The notes under the pieces: generated by a model
What the model saw: only the letters and a program-made list of their open reading frames with translations
Databases searched by the model: none
Told to the model about the DNA's origin: nothing
Assembly: GCA_016192955.1 (NCBI GenBank)
Contig: JACPTD010000016.1
Coordinates: 1-32,386, forward strand
Origin: Candidatus Woesearchaeota archaeon
GTDB taxonomy: Archaea; Nanobdellota; Nanobdellia; Woesearchaeales; GW2011-AR4
DNA length: 32,386 nt
Direction: 5' to 3'
Program-made: the position numbers and the translations under genes
In this document: piece after piece, positions 7,213 through 15,367 of the stretch
How the letters are laid out: every line of letters starts with the position of its first letter
Position numbering within the stretch: position 1 is the stretch's first letter

Positions 7213-8799
7213 TTAGATGCCTCCAGGTGGTGGAGGGGGTGGAGGGGGCGGTGGAGCGCCGCCATCATCTCCTGACGTGCCTGTGCCTGATCCGTCTGGA
7301 GCGACTGTTACATTAACCCTTGCGGTAGCAGGATTGCTTGTTGCTCCTGACCAATCAACTGCAATAGCCCCTACCTCATATATTCCGGAATTTAGGAATC
7401 TTATCCTTGGCTCAAAAGAACCAGGGTTTGAATTTGTTATAGAAAAGGTGCTAGGCGCTGGACCTCCTAACAGAGTTCTAATGGTAACTTGTACATCCTT
7501 AATGTCTATGATTCCATCGGGGTCCGTACAGCTATATGAAGGAACGAAAGTACCGGGACCCATATTATATATTCCAGAACTAGTTGTTGGATTTACAGTC
7601 CTGCAAACAGGGGCTGAATTAGGAACTATGATCATGCCATATAGCTGCTCCGGGACTCCACTAGTCAATCTTACCGCCCCTAGTGGATAAACCTTTGAAT
7701 CAGTCGGAACAAATGTTGCAATTCCGTTATTCAAGGAAGTGTCTAAAGGCCCATGTGTCAACAAAAAGGTACTCATTGGACTATCATTATGGAAACTAAA
7801 AGTACAAAGCTGATATTTTCGGCATACTGCGGTGGTCGAACTTGCTCTTGGAAAACTACCATCTGCAAGTCCCAGTGACAGCAGCCCTTCCAGCCCATCA
7901 GGATTGTTCTGCCCTGTTTGATTGCTTGAAGTGATTTGCATACCAGGAATTCTGACTCCTCTATTGAATTGTACGCTTAAGTCCAAATCTAAGGTTCTTA
8001 ACACAACAGGTTCATTAAATAATAGCTTTCTTTCTACGCTACCTGGACCGTATACTGGTATTTCACCTATATCGCTATGAAATCCTTCAGCGCGAAGTAT
8101 TCTGACTCCATTTTGATCTACCAATCCTTCCAAGCGAGCAACTGGAAATCCAAACACCTCTTCAGCCAAACTTGTGACGTCAGCTATGTACTGATGATTT
8201 TTTCCATCCAGCATGTGCATCCTGCCAAATCTATCAGCTACAAAAATTCTATAATAATCGGTGCCGTTAAGATTAATCTTTAGTTTTCCTACACTTGCAC
8301 CCTCAGAACCAATCTTTCTAGCAATATAAGGTCCTACGTCTATTCCATCAGCATCCTGTCCATATAATAAAGTCCTAATTGTCGGATTTCCATTATTATC
8401 CGGTACAACGCTTCTAACTAAATAATAAGGTGAATCCCTGCCTTTTAATCCTAATTCTGTTACAGCAAAAGGTATTTTTCCGCCTTCAGTGAATCGCCTT
8501 GTTAGTTCTGGATTGGTCTGTGCAGGCATATTTCCATAAACCTCCCGCACCACAACCGGGCTTGTTTGCTGCGCATATGTGCTGTTTGCCCAGATACCCT
8601 CTACTATTCCTGTCAATCCAACGCTACCGAGAAAACTAGCCAATGCTCTTTGCCATTTAGTATGACTGGAACCTCCCTCCCCGAACACGTGTTGTAGATA
8701 GAAGTATGCACCTATAGTTGCATGCTTTATTCCAGGAGGTAAGTTTCTTGGATCTGCTATTCTTGAATAAGCATCTAGAACCTTGTTTACTATTGTCAT
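7213..8799 (-). CDS. Uncharacterised exported protein with polyproline C-terminus (528 aa)
   Basis: I do not recognise a family. The first ~60 residues are polar and amphipathic (GIKHATIGAYFYLQHVFGEGG). A hydrophobic stretch (ALASFLGSVGLTGIVEGIWA) ending near an STYAQQ cleavage-like site follows, so a long N-terminal signal or single anchor is possible. The middle has beta-rich segments. The last ~130 residues look Ig/PKD-like (CTDPDGIIDIKDVQVTIR ... IYEVGAIAVDWSG). The tail is GTSGDDGG, then ten consecutive prolines, then GGI. TATA-like TTTAAATAT on the minus strand (8821-8829) is ~25 nt from the start, giving a nearly leaderless mRNA. It stands alone between two plus-strand blocks. Confidence 0.7.
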   Translation of the reverse strand: MTIVNKVLDAYSRIADPRNLPPGIKHATIGAYFYLQHVFGEGGSSHTKWQRALASFLGSVGLTGIVEGIWANSTYAQQTSPVVVREVYGNMPAQTNPELTRRFTEGGKIPFAVTELGLKGRDSPYYLVRSVVPDNNGNPTIRTLLYGQDADGIDVGPYIARKIGSEGASVGKLKINLNGTDYYRIFVADRFGRMHMLDGKNHQYIADVTSLAEEVFGFPVARLEGLVDQNGVRILRAEGFHSDIGEIPVYGPGSVERKLLFNEPVVLRTLDLDLSVQFNRGVRIPGMQITSSNQTGQNNPDGLEGLLSLGLADGSFPRASSTTAVCRKYQLCTFSFHNDSPMSTFLLTHGPLDTSLNNGIATFVPTDSKVYPLGAVRLTSGVPEQLYGMIIVPNSAPVCRTVNPTTSSGIYNMGPGTFVPSYSCTDPDGIIDIKDVQVTIRTLLGGPAPSTFSITNSNPGSFEPRIRFLNSGIYEVGAIAVDWSGATSNPATARVNVTVAPDGSGTGTSGDDGGAPPPPPPPPPPGGI

Positions 8800-8820
8800 A
8801 ACCTAAACAAACAAATATCA

Positions 8821-8829
8821 ATATTTAAA
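8821..8829 (-). promoter_or_regulatory. TATA box of the 528-aa gene
   Basis: The minus strand reads TTTAAATAT about 25 nt before the ATG at 8799, which fits a leaderless archaeal transcript. Confidence 0.5.
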
Positions 8830-8888
8830 CCTTTCTATCTAACTCACTTGAAAGTAGTAAGAAAAGATTTCAATTTTAAAACATAACA

Positions 8889-8896
8889 TTTTTAAA
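8889..8896 (+). promoter_or_regulatory. TATA-like box of the pilus assembly operon
   Basis: TTTTTAAA lies ~28 nt before the ATG at 8922, with no clear Shine-Dalgarno site, so the operon probably starts as a leaderless mRNA. Confidence 0.45.
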
Positions 8897-8921
8897 CAAG
8901 CAAAAACAAAAATTCATCAGG

Positions 8922-10067
8922 ATGGAAATAGCAAGCAGCGTTATAGAGACAGGAGTTGACAAATTAGTTAGCATTGTCAAGCAAAGGGGAAGAATCGCTT
9001 TGCTGGATGCTGCAAAAGAGCTTGGGGTAAGCATTACCGTAATCCAGGAATGGGTTGAATTTCTTGAGGAGGAAGGAATAATAAGCGTTGAGTACAAATT
9101 AACAAAGCCCTATCTTGTTGACAGAAAGCTCACAAAAAAGGAAGTTGAGTCAAAGGCAAAGGAATTCGCAAGCAAAAAAGACGTTTTTGTAAGGAAAGCT
9201 GAGGTAAGCTTGAGCTTTCTTGAAAAGCATGCTGAGGAATTAAAAAAGGTTAAAATAGAGTTTGATAAGATGAAAGCTGAGCTTGGAATGGAGCTTGACA
9301 CAGTCAGATATGAACTCAAGGAGCTGGAAAAATACCAGCAGATGAGGCAGGATCTCCAGAAGCAGATTGAAGAGCAGAAATATGGCACAAAAGCAAAGAT
9401 TGAGGAGTTCGCAAGGCAGATACTTACAGAGCAGAGAAAATACCAAGAGCTTGTCGCTGACCTGAAGAGAGAAAGGGAAACCTTAAGCAAAGAGAAAGTA
9501 GAGGCAAATTCAATAGAAGAGAGCGAGAAGATACTCAACAAGAAGCTTGCAGAGCTTAAGAACATGATAGTCACCATAGAAAAAAGAGTATCTGATGAGG
9601 ATGATGCAATAAAAAATTCCGAATCGCACATAGAAAGGCTCAACCTGCTGATGGAAGACATAAAGCAGCATGTTGATCAGGAAAAGTCATCAATTGAGCC
9701 GCTTGTGCTGAAGAGCAAAGAGCTTAAGGACAAGATGATGGAGCTGCAAAAAAGCATAGTGAAAAAGCTCTCAGAAAAGCAGAAGAGCGCTGTCAATATC
9801 GATGGCATGACAAAGAAAGTGAATAATTTTTTTGAAAGGAAGCTGGCTGTTGTCAATCTTGTGGACAAGGTGAATAATGACAGTGATGAACTTGAAAAAA
9901 GCCTTATTGAGCTGATAAAAAAGGCCAAATCGTTCCAGCTAAGCGCCAAGGGAAAAGACATGGGCAGGGAAATGATTGAGCTTGAGAAGAAGTTTGAAGA
10001 TGTTGATAAAAAGAAAAGCGTGTTTGAGGAGGAGCTCAAGAAATTTAGTTCCTTTTTCAAAAAATAA
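8922..10067 (+). CDS. Winged-helix/long coiled-coil protein of the pilus locus (381 aa)
   Basis: Residues ~10-65 form a winged helix (LVSIVKQRGRIALLDAAKEL, then GVSITVIQEWVEFLEEEGII) followed by a basic wing. From about residue 75 to the end the sequence is almost entirely Lys/Glu/Leu heptads (KYQQMRQDLQKQIEEQK and similar), a long coiled coil. There is no membrane segment, so it is cytoplasmic. It is the first gene of a run leading to the secretion ATPase 26 nt downstream. It may scaffold or regulate the apparatus (inference). Coiled-coil proteins next to archaellum/pilus ATPases occur in other archaea (FlaCE-like partners), but no homology is claimed. Confidence 0.75.
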   Translation: MEIASSVIETGVDKLVSIVKQRGRIALLDAAKELGVSITVIQEWVEFLEEEGIISVEYKLTKPYLVDRKLTKKEVESKAKEFASKKDVFVRKAEVSLSFLEKHAEELKKVKIEFDKMKAELGMELDTVRYELKELEKYQQMRQDLQKQIEEQKYGTKAKIEEFARQILTEQRKYQELVADLKRERETLSKEKVEANSIEESEKILNKKLAELKNMIVTIEKRVSDEDDAIKNSESHIERLNLLMEDIKQHVDQEKSSIEPLVLKSKELKDKMMELQKSIVKKLSEKQKSAVNIDGMTKKVNNFFERKLAVVNLVDKVNNDSDELEKSLIELIKKAKSFQLSAKGKDMGREMIELEKKFEDVDKKKSVFEEELKKFSSFFKK

Positions 10068-10093
10068 CTGGCATAAAAAAAGAGGTGTGATAT

Positions 10094-11926
10094 TTGGTTA
10101 AGTTCATACATACAAAAAAAGAGGAGAAAGCAGCTGATAAATCCAAAACAAGAGATTCAATACTGCGCAAAATAGAAGACAAATTTCTCCATGGGCATCC
10201 GGAAGCCAAGCCAAAGGACAAGAAAGTTGAAGAGCACAGGCGCAGCTTGTTCGGCGTATTCAAGGCTTTTCAGTCAAAAAAAGCCCAAGAAAAAGAAAAC
10301 ACTGAGGTAAAAGGCATAAGCGCCGTGCATCTGCCTGCAACTGAAAAAAGTGAGATAAAGGTCACTGGGCTGCCGCCAATTGTGCCAAAAGAGGAAACTA
10401 AAACCAAGGAAGAACCGAAACGCGGCGTATTGCCTGCTAAAAAAGAGGACGTAAAAATACTTGCAACATACAACTTTGTTTCTGACAACATACCAATAAC
10501 AATCAATATATACAAAAAAAAGGGCGAATTCGTGCCTATATATGATGTGTCGATATCAAGCATAAGCAAGACAACTGAGATAATCCTTGAGAAGATAAGG
10601 GAGGAATTGACAGCGCAGGTAAGCCTGGGCATGGTTGACATTCTGCAAACAAAAGACACAGGAGTCATAGAGCAAAGGTTCATGGATGCAATAACAAATC
10701 TTGTCAGCAAGCATTTTCCTGACGCTGATGAAAAGACAGAAAACTTTTTGAAATCCTACCTGATACAAAGAAGCCTTGGGCTTGGAAGCATTGAAATCCT
10801 GATGGACGACGTGAACCTTGAAGAGGTGGCAATAAATGACGCTGAAGATCCTGTATGGGTATATCATGTGAAGTTCGGCTGGCTGAAGACAACAATAATG
10901 CTTGCAAGCGAAGAGCAGACAAGGCACTATGCAACAATGATTGGCAGAAGGGTTGGGCGCCAATTGACAATTTTAGAGCCGTTAATGGACGCCCATCTTA
11001 AAGGCGGCGACAGGGTGAATGCAACTCTCGAGCCCATATCTGTAAAGGGCAACACAATAACATTGAGAAAATTCGCAGCCAAGCCATGGACTATAACAGA
11101 TTTCATACAGGACAGCACAATCTCGCCGGAAGCGGCTGCATTGATATGGCTCGGAGTGCAATACGAGCTTTCAACACTGATTTCAGGAGGAACCGCAACC
11201 GGAAAAACTTCTATGCTTAACGTGGTGGCGAATTTTTTTCCTCCAAACCAAAGGGTGATAAGCATAGAAGACACAAGGGAAATCCAGCTGCCAAAATTCC
11301 TGCACTGGGTTCCCATGGTCACAAGGCTTCCAAATCCTGAGGGCAAGGGCGAGGTTTCCATGCTCGACCTTCTTGTGAATTCATTAAGGATGAGGCCTGA
11401 CAGGATTATTGTCGGCGAGATAAGAAGGAAAAGGGAAGCTGAAGTGCTGTTTGAGGCCATCCACACGGGCCATTCTGTTTATGCAACAGTGCACGCAAAT
11501 GACGCGCATGAGACGATAACAAGGCTCACAAATCCTCCTATTGAGATTCCGAAATCCTTGCTGCCTGCCATATCCATGATAGTTGTCCAGTACAGGAACA
11601 GGCGAACAGGGGTAAGAAAAACGTTCCAGATAGCTGAAATACTCCCCGATGCAGAGCCCAATGTGCTTATACAGCTTGACATAAGAAAAAGCATCCTGAA
11701 AAAAGTCGCAAACTCAAAAGCCCTGCTGGGCACAATAGAGCTATTCACAGGATTCTCAAGAAACGAGCTGAGCAGGTCTTTAACAGAAAAAGAGGCTGTG
11801 TTGAAATGGCTTGTAAAAAATAAGATTAACACTGTTGACACTGTTGGAAGGGTAATGGCGGAGTATTACACAAACACTGACAATTTGATGGCTCATGTAA
11901 GAAAAAACAAGCTTCTTGGTGATTAA
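10094..11926 (+). CDS. Type II/IV secretion system ATPase (TadA/VirB11/PilT superfamily)
   Basis: This 610-aa cytoplasmic hexameric motor hydrolyses ATP to drive pilus assembly. Residues 1-115 are a charged, probably disordered extension. A mixed N-terminal domain follows (SLGLGSIEILMDDVNLEEVAI), then the RecA-like core. Walker A is GGTATGKT at ~365-372, the Asp box SIEDTREIQL, Walker B-like RIIVGEIR at ~437-444 and the His box HTGHSVYATVHAND. The start is TTG at 10094, chosen because GGTGTGAT (10084-10091) is the only good ribosome binding site. The two TadC-like genes follow at 20 and 37 nt. No peptidase gene (EppA/PibD) is in view. Confidence 0.93.
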   Translation: MVKFIHTKKEEKAADKSKTRDSILRKIEDKFLHGHPEAKPKDKKVEEHRRSLFGVFKAFQSKKAQEKENTEVKGISAVHLPATEKSEIKVTGLPPIVPKEETKTKEEPKRGVLPAKKEDVKILATYNFVSDNIPITINIYKKKGEFVPIYDVSISSISKTTEIILEKIREELTAQVSLGMVDILQTKDTGVIEQRFMDAITNLVSKHFPDADEKTENFLKSYLIQRSLGLGSIEILMDDVNLEEVAINDAEDPVWVYHVKFGWLKTTIMLASEEQTRHYATMIGRRVGRQLTILEPLMDAHLKGGDRVNATLEPISVKGNTITLRKFAAKPWTITDFIQDSTISPEAAALIWLGVQYELSTLISGGTATGKTSMLNVVANFFPPNQRVISIEDTREIQLPKFLHWVPMVTRLPNPEGKGEVSMLDLLVNSLRMRPDRIIVGEIRRKREAEVLFEAIHTGHSVYATVHANDAHETITRLTNPPIEIPKSLLPAISMIVVQYRNRRTGVRKTFQIAEILPDAEPNVLIQLDIRKSILKKVANSKALLGTIELFTGFSRNELSRSLTEKEAVLKWLVKNKINTVDTVGRVMAEYYTNTDNLMAHVRKNKLLGD

Positions 11927-11946
11927 AATAAAGATTAGCGACTAAA

Positions 11947-12774
11947 ATGAAGGCAGGATTTTTAAGCACAATCTTCCAGAGAATTGCAAAAGCGTCCCCT
12001 GGGCTGAAATTAAAGCTGAAGCAGGCGGGAATGGACGACAAGCCTGAAGATTTCATAAAAAAAACATTCATTTCAGCCTTTTACATGACAACAGGCTTGT
12101 GTGTTTTTTTGTTTTTGGTTCTCGCAAAATTAAATGTTCTTAAGGGTGTGCTGTTTTTTATTGTGCCCGTAATATTTGCTGTAATGTTCTTTTACATGAT
12201 AAGGCTGCCTGATGTCAGGATATCAAGAAAGGAGAAAGAGATAAGCAGGGAAATTGTTTTTGCAGGCAGGTTCATTATAATAGAGCTTGAATCCGGAGTC
12301 CCTCTGTACAACGCCATGCTGAATGTCTCAAAAAATTATGATATCATAGGCAGGTATTTCAAGGAAATAACAGACAAGGTTGATTTGGGGACGAGCATGG
12401 AAGACGCATTGAATGAGGCAGTTGAGTTCATCCCTTCAAATGACTTCAGGAAGATTTTGTGGCAGATTATAAACTCGATGAGGACAGGCTCCAATGTGGC
12501 AAAATCGCTTTATTCTGTCATGGAGCAGGTAACAAAAGACCAGATTACTGAAGTCAACAAATACGGCAAAAAGCTCAACCCATTGGCAATGTTTTATATG
12601 ATAGTCGCTGTCATTTTGCCTTCTTTGGGGATGACAATGCTGATAATACTTTCATCATTCATAAAGTTTGAGATAAGCCTGACTGTACTGCTTGCTCTTG
12701 CAGGCTTCCTGGGATTTGTGCAGTTTATGTTTATTTCCATGGTAAAGTTCTCAAGGCCTGCAATTGAGTTTTAA
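11947..12774 (+). CDS. Type II secretion system F-family membrane protein (TadC-like), first copy
   Basis: This 275-aa inner-membrane platform protein of the pilus assembly machine should partner the upstream ATPase. Hydrophobic segments lie at about residues 42-60, 62-80, 215-235 and 238-265. The cytoplasmic T2SSF domain between them includes FAGRFIIIELESGVPLYNAM and INSMRTGSNVAKSL. Archaeal pilus loci often carry two such proteins, as here. It starts 20 nt after the ATPase stop, so the same operon is likely. Confidence 0.9.
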   Translation: MKAGFLSTIFQRIAKASPGLKLKLKQAGMDDKPEDFIKKTFISAFYMTTGLCVFLFLVLAKLNVLKGVLFFIVPVIFAVMFFYMIRLPDVRISRKEKEISREIVFAGRFIIIELESGVPLYNAMLNVSKNYDIIGRYFKEITDKVDLGTSMEDALNEAVEFIPSNDFRKILWQIINSMRTGSNVAKSLYSVMEQVTKDQITEVNKYGKKLNPLAMFYMIVAVILPSLGMTMLIILSSFIKFEISLTVLLALAGFLGFVQFMFISMVKFSRPAIEF

Positions 12775-12811
12775 GCCTTTGCGAGAATGCTAAAATGCCA
12801 GTTTAAATGCA

Positions 12812-13915
12812 ATGTTCAGCATAAAAAACCTGTTCAAGAAAAAAAGCGGCGCAGCCCAGCCTGAGAGAAGAATTGATTTCTTCAAAAAAAAATACAAAAA
12901 AGCCCGGCAAAAAAAATTAACCGCACAGGAGAGAAAGCAAAGGCTGAAGGATTACCTTGAAAGGGCTGGCCTTCAGGTGAACACGCAGAAGCTTTTCAAA
13001 ATCTTTTTCAACACAGCTATTTTGATAAATCTAATAATATCAGGCTATCTTATTTATTATTTCTCTGCCACATACGGCATATCATGGGGGACTGTGGTTG
13101 CATCCATGCTTGTGCTCTGGGTTCTTGTCTTCATACTGCTGATATTTGCAATGTGGATTGCATTCTACATTGCTGTGGACCTAAAGATTTTCAAGAGAAA
13201 GGTTGACATTGAGGAGGTTTTGCCTGACTTCCTGCAGCTTACAGCCTCAAACATAAACGCAGGAATGACTATTGACAAGGCTTTGTGGTTTGCGGTAAGG
13301 CCCAGGTTTGGGGTCTTGGCAAAAGAGATAGAGGCAGTTGCAAAGGAAACAATGAGCGGAGTTGATCTAAAAACAGCCCTGGAGAAGTTTGCTGCCAGAT
13401 ACGACTCAGTTGTCTTAAAGAGATCTATAAGCATGATTAATGAGGGCGTGGAAGCTGGCGGCGAGATAGGGAATTTGCTGAACAGGATAGCTACAAACAT
13501 ACAGGAGCAAAAGGCAATGCTAAAGGAGATGTCTGCCAATGTGACAACTTATGTCATATTCATAACCTTTGCCTCTGTGGCTGCTGCGCCGTTTTTGTTT
13601 GCATTGTCGGGCGTTTTAATAGAGGTGGTGCAGAATCTCGGCTCTGCCCTGGGAAGCACGACAAATGTTGCTGCAACATCTGGAATCAGCCTGAGCTTTT
13701 CAGGAACAGGAGTGACACAATCCGATTTCAGGATCTTCGCAATTGTGTCCTTGGTAATAACCTCGCTGTTCTCGGCAATGATGATCTCAACCATAAAAAA
13801 AGGGAACATAAAGTCAGGCGTGAAGTACATCCCCATTTTCATATTCATATCGCTGGCCCTCTATACAATTGCGCAGGGATTGGCAGGAAAACTGCTTGGA
13901 TTTTTTATATCGTGA
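12812..13915 (+). CDS. Type II secretion system F-family membrane protein (TadC-like), second copy
   Basis: This 367-aa paralogue of the preceding protein has a longer, strongly basic N-terminus (residues 1-55, many Lys/Arg). Two adjacent membrane helices follow (about 70-90 and 96-125). The T2SSF domain reads EVLPDFLQLTASNINAGMTI ... INEGVEAGGEIGNLLNRIA. Further helices lie near 245-270, 305-325 and 340-362. The pair probably forms a heteromeric platform. It lies 37 nt after the first copy. Confidence 0.9.
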   Translation: MFSIKNLFKKKSGAAQPERRIDFFKKKYKKARQKKLTAQERKQRLKDYLERAGLQVNTQKLFKIFFNTAILINLIISGYLIYYFSATYGISWGTVVASMLVLWVLVFILLIFAMWIAFYIAVDLKIFKRKVDIEEVLPDFLQLTASNINAGMTIDKALWFAVRPRFGVLAKEIEAVAKETMSGVDLKTALEKFAARYDSVVLKRSISMINEGVEAGGEIGNLLNRIATNIQEQKAMLKEMSANVTTYVIFITFASVAAAPFLFALSGVLIEVVQNLGSALGSTTNVAATSGISLSFSGTGVTQSDFRIFAIVSLVITSLFSAMMISTIKKGNIKSGVKYIPIFIFISLALYTIAQGLAGKLLGFFIS

Positions 13916-13952
13916 ATATAACATAACCAGCGCAATTATCTATATGAAAAGA

Positions 13953-14009
13953 TTTATATATTAGTTATTCAATTTGTATTCAAAATAAAATTATTTTAAA
14001 AAGAAGGTG
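13953..14009 (+). promoter_or_regulatory. Pilin promoter (TATA box) and ribosome binding site
   Basis: TTTATATA at 13953-13960 gives an expected transcript start near 13983. GGTGA (14006-14010) is the ribosome binding site for ATG 14016. A separate strong promoter fits the need for far more pilin than assembly proteins. Confidence 0.6.
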
Positions 14010-14015
14010 AAATTA

Positions 14016-14465
14016 ATGAAAATTACCACACAACATAAAAAAGCCCAAGCTGCAATGGAGTTCCTGATGACTTATGGCTGGGCCATACTTGTCGTGCTTG
14101 CTGCAATCGCTGCTCTTGCTTATTTTGGCGTTTTAAGCCCAGAGAAATTTTTGCCAGAGAAATGCATTTTGCAGCCTGGAATCGCTTGTGTCAGCCACAA
14201 GGTAGAGCCTTCAAAAGTCACGCTTGTCATATCAAACGGCATGGGAAGGACAATGATAATAAACAGCATAACTGTAGGGAGCTGCAGCGGCACATTCAAC
14301 CAGACATTGCTTAGCGGAACTGATTATACATTTGTAGTAGGGGGAGCATGCAACAACGGCATCTCAAAGGACAAATTCAAGGGGGATATAACCTTAGCTT
14401 ACACTGAAAAAGACACTAACCTTACCAAAACAGCATTTGGCAATCTTAACACAAAAATTGAGTGA
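14016..14465 (+). CDS. Class III signal peptide pilin 1
   Basis: The 149-aa major-pilin candidate begins MKITTQHKKA then QAAMEFLMTYGWAILVV. The pattern basic-Ala/QxxxE is the class III motif cut just before Q by an EppA-type prepilin peptidase, leaving Q at +1 and E at +5. The hydrophobic helix runs to about residue 38. The mature head has four Cys (CILQPGIAC near the start, two later), suggesting disulfides, and several N-T sequons. I prefer ATG 14016 over GTG 14007 because the GTG lies inside the GGTGA ribosome binding site. Its close twin follows directly. Confidence 0.9.
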   Translation: MKITTQHKKAQAAMEFLMTYGWAILVVLAAIAALAYFGVLSPEKFLPEKCILQPGIACVSHKVEPSKVTLVISNGMGRTMIINSITVGSCSGTFNQTLLSGTDYTFVVGGACNNGISKDKFKGDITLAYTEKDTNLTKTAFGNLNTKIE

Positions 14466-14492
14466 GCATTGGCAAAAAAGAAGGTGAAAATT

Positions 14493-14960
14493 ATGAGCAA
14501 AAAATCACAGGCAGCATTGGAATTCTTAATGACTTATGGCTGGGCCATACTTGTTGTTCTTGTTGCAGTAGGCGCCTTGGCTTATTTTGGGGTTTTAAGC
14601 CCTGACAAGTTTTTGCCTGCCAAATGCATTTTGCAGCCTGGAATTGCATGCTTAGACCACAAAGCAACTTTGACATCGCTTGTGGTTAGAGCCCAGAATT
14701 CTGGTGGGTATGACCTAACTGTTAATAATGTAAAGGCAACTGGTTGCACATGCCAGTCAAATCCTATAGCAGGAGATTGCACTTTACTATCAATTGGAAC
14801 AACGCTTGCAAACGGAGGAGCTGCAACATATACATTAACCTGTGCAAATTTAGGCTTATCAAAGTATAATGGGCAGTTTAACATCACTTACACCACATCA
14901 ATTGATTTAGGTGGAATTCAGCACACTAATGTAGGTCAGATAACAACAAGGATAGAATAA
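14493..14960 (+). CDS. Class III signal peptide pilin 2
   Basis: The 155-aa paralogue of pilin 1 begins MSKKS then QAALEFLMTYGWAILVV, with the same Q+1/E+5 processing site. The first ~55 mature residues are almost the same as in pilin 1 (GVLSPDKFLPAKCILQPGIA), whereas the heads differ. This fits tandem duplication with diversification of the exposed part. ATG 14493 is preceded by GGTGA (14483-14487). The in-frame TTG at 14469 would add eight residues and ignore that site. It is probably co-transcribed with pilin 1. Confidence 0.9.
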   Translation: MSKKSQAALEFLMTYGWAILVVLVAVGALAYFGVLSPDKFLPAKCILQPGIACLDHKATLTSLVVRAQNSGGYDLTVNNVKATGCTCQSNPIAGDCTLLSIGTTLANGGAATYTLTCANLGLSKYNGQFNITYTTSIDLGGIQHTNVGQITTRIE

Positions 14961-14965
14961 GCGAT

Positions 14966-14990
14966 TGTTTCTTTTTTATTGTTTTATTAT
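14966..14990 (+). terminator. T-rich tract after the pilin pair
   Basis: TTGTTTCTTTTTTATTGTTT directly follows the second pilin stop. Several T-runs without a hairpin fit an archaeal terminator. Confidence 0.45.
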
Positions 14991-15152
14991 ATTCCACCAA
15001 ATACACTCTAACTTTGTTCTGGCATACTCATTGAGTCTGTCCAATCTCCATATTCACTTACTGCGTCCATGACCATTATCATTCCAAAACGAACCTCCAC
15101 AATTCCTTTTTGATGCAAGGGTATTGTTGAATATCAAGCGAGCAAGCACTCC
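14976..15152 (-). pseudogene. Possible gene relic in the pilin/surface-protein gap
   Basis: The minus strand carries a frame reading LARLIFNNTLASKRNCGG and then, after one in-frame TGA, RLDRLNEYARTKLECIWWN to a TAA at 14976. Just upstream, another frame reads VVVGLATPKYIILRLRL. The residue mix looks like decayed protein sequence (perhaps a mobile-element remnant), but I recognise no family. It may be chance reading of a structured region. Confidence 0.2.
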
Positions 15153-15367
15153 AGTTTTTTATTGGGGCTTAACCTGAGCCTTAGAATGATGTATTTCGGG
15201 GTAGCTAAACCCACAACAACAGAAAATAGCTCGCTGTGCCGATTGCTTCAAATTTGAAGTAACCTCTTGTAATTAACCACCCATGGGAGAATCTTTTAAA
15301 ACCCACTCTTGGCTTTTTCTCAAAAAGCACTTGTTAAAAATAAAAGAAATAAGTTAAAAACAAAGAT

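Larger units (their letters stand above)
14961..15367. other. 407-nt region without an intact gene
   Basis: Besides the terminator and the possible relic, this stretch has a cluster of potential hairpins on the plus strand: GGCTTA/TGAGCC around 15167-15181, GGGT/ACCC around 15201-15214, and a perfect 14-bp palindrome CTTCAAATTTGAAG near 15246-15259. A structured RNA is possible but no known class is recognised. I see no intact coding sequence. Confidence 0.35.

Noticed and set aside
7217-7690. Gly-rich plus-strand frame starting MPPGGGGGG
   Set aside because: It is antisense to the polyproline tail of the 528-aa protein, which has the better start, promoter and domain pattern.
9110-9661. Ser-rich minus-strand frame in the coiled-coil gene
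   Set aside because: Ser/Leu/Phe-rich antisense frames are expected opposite Lys/Glu-rich coiled coils. No promoter or start signal.
14007-14015. GTG start for pilin 1
   Set aside because: The GTG is part of the GGTGA ribosome binding site for ATG 14016, and the same layout is seen before pilin 2 at 14493.
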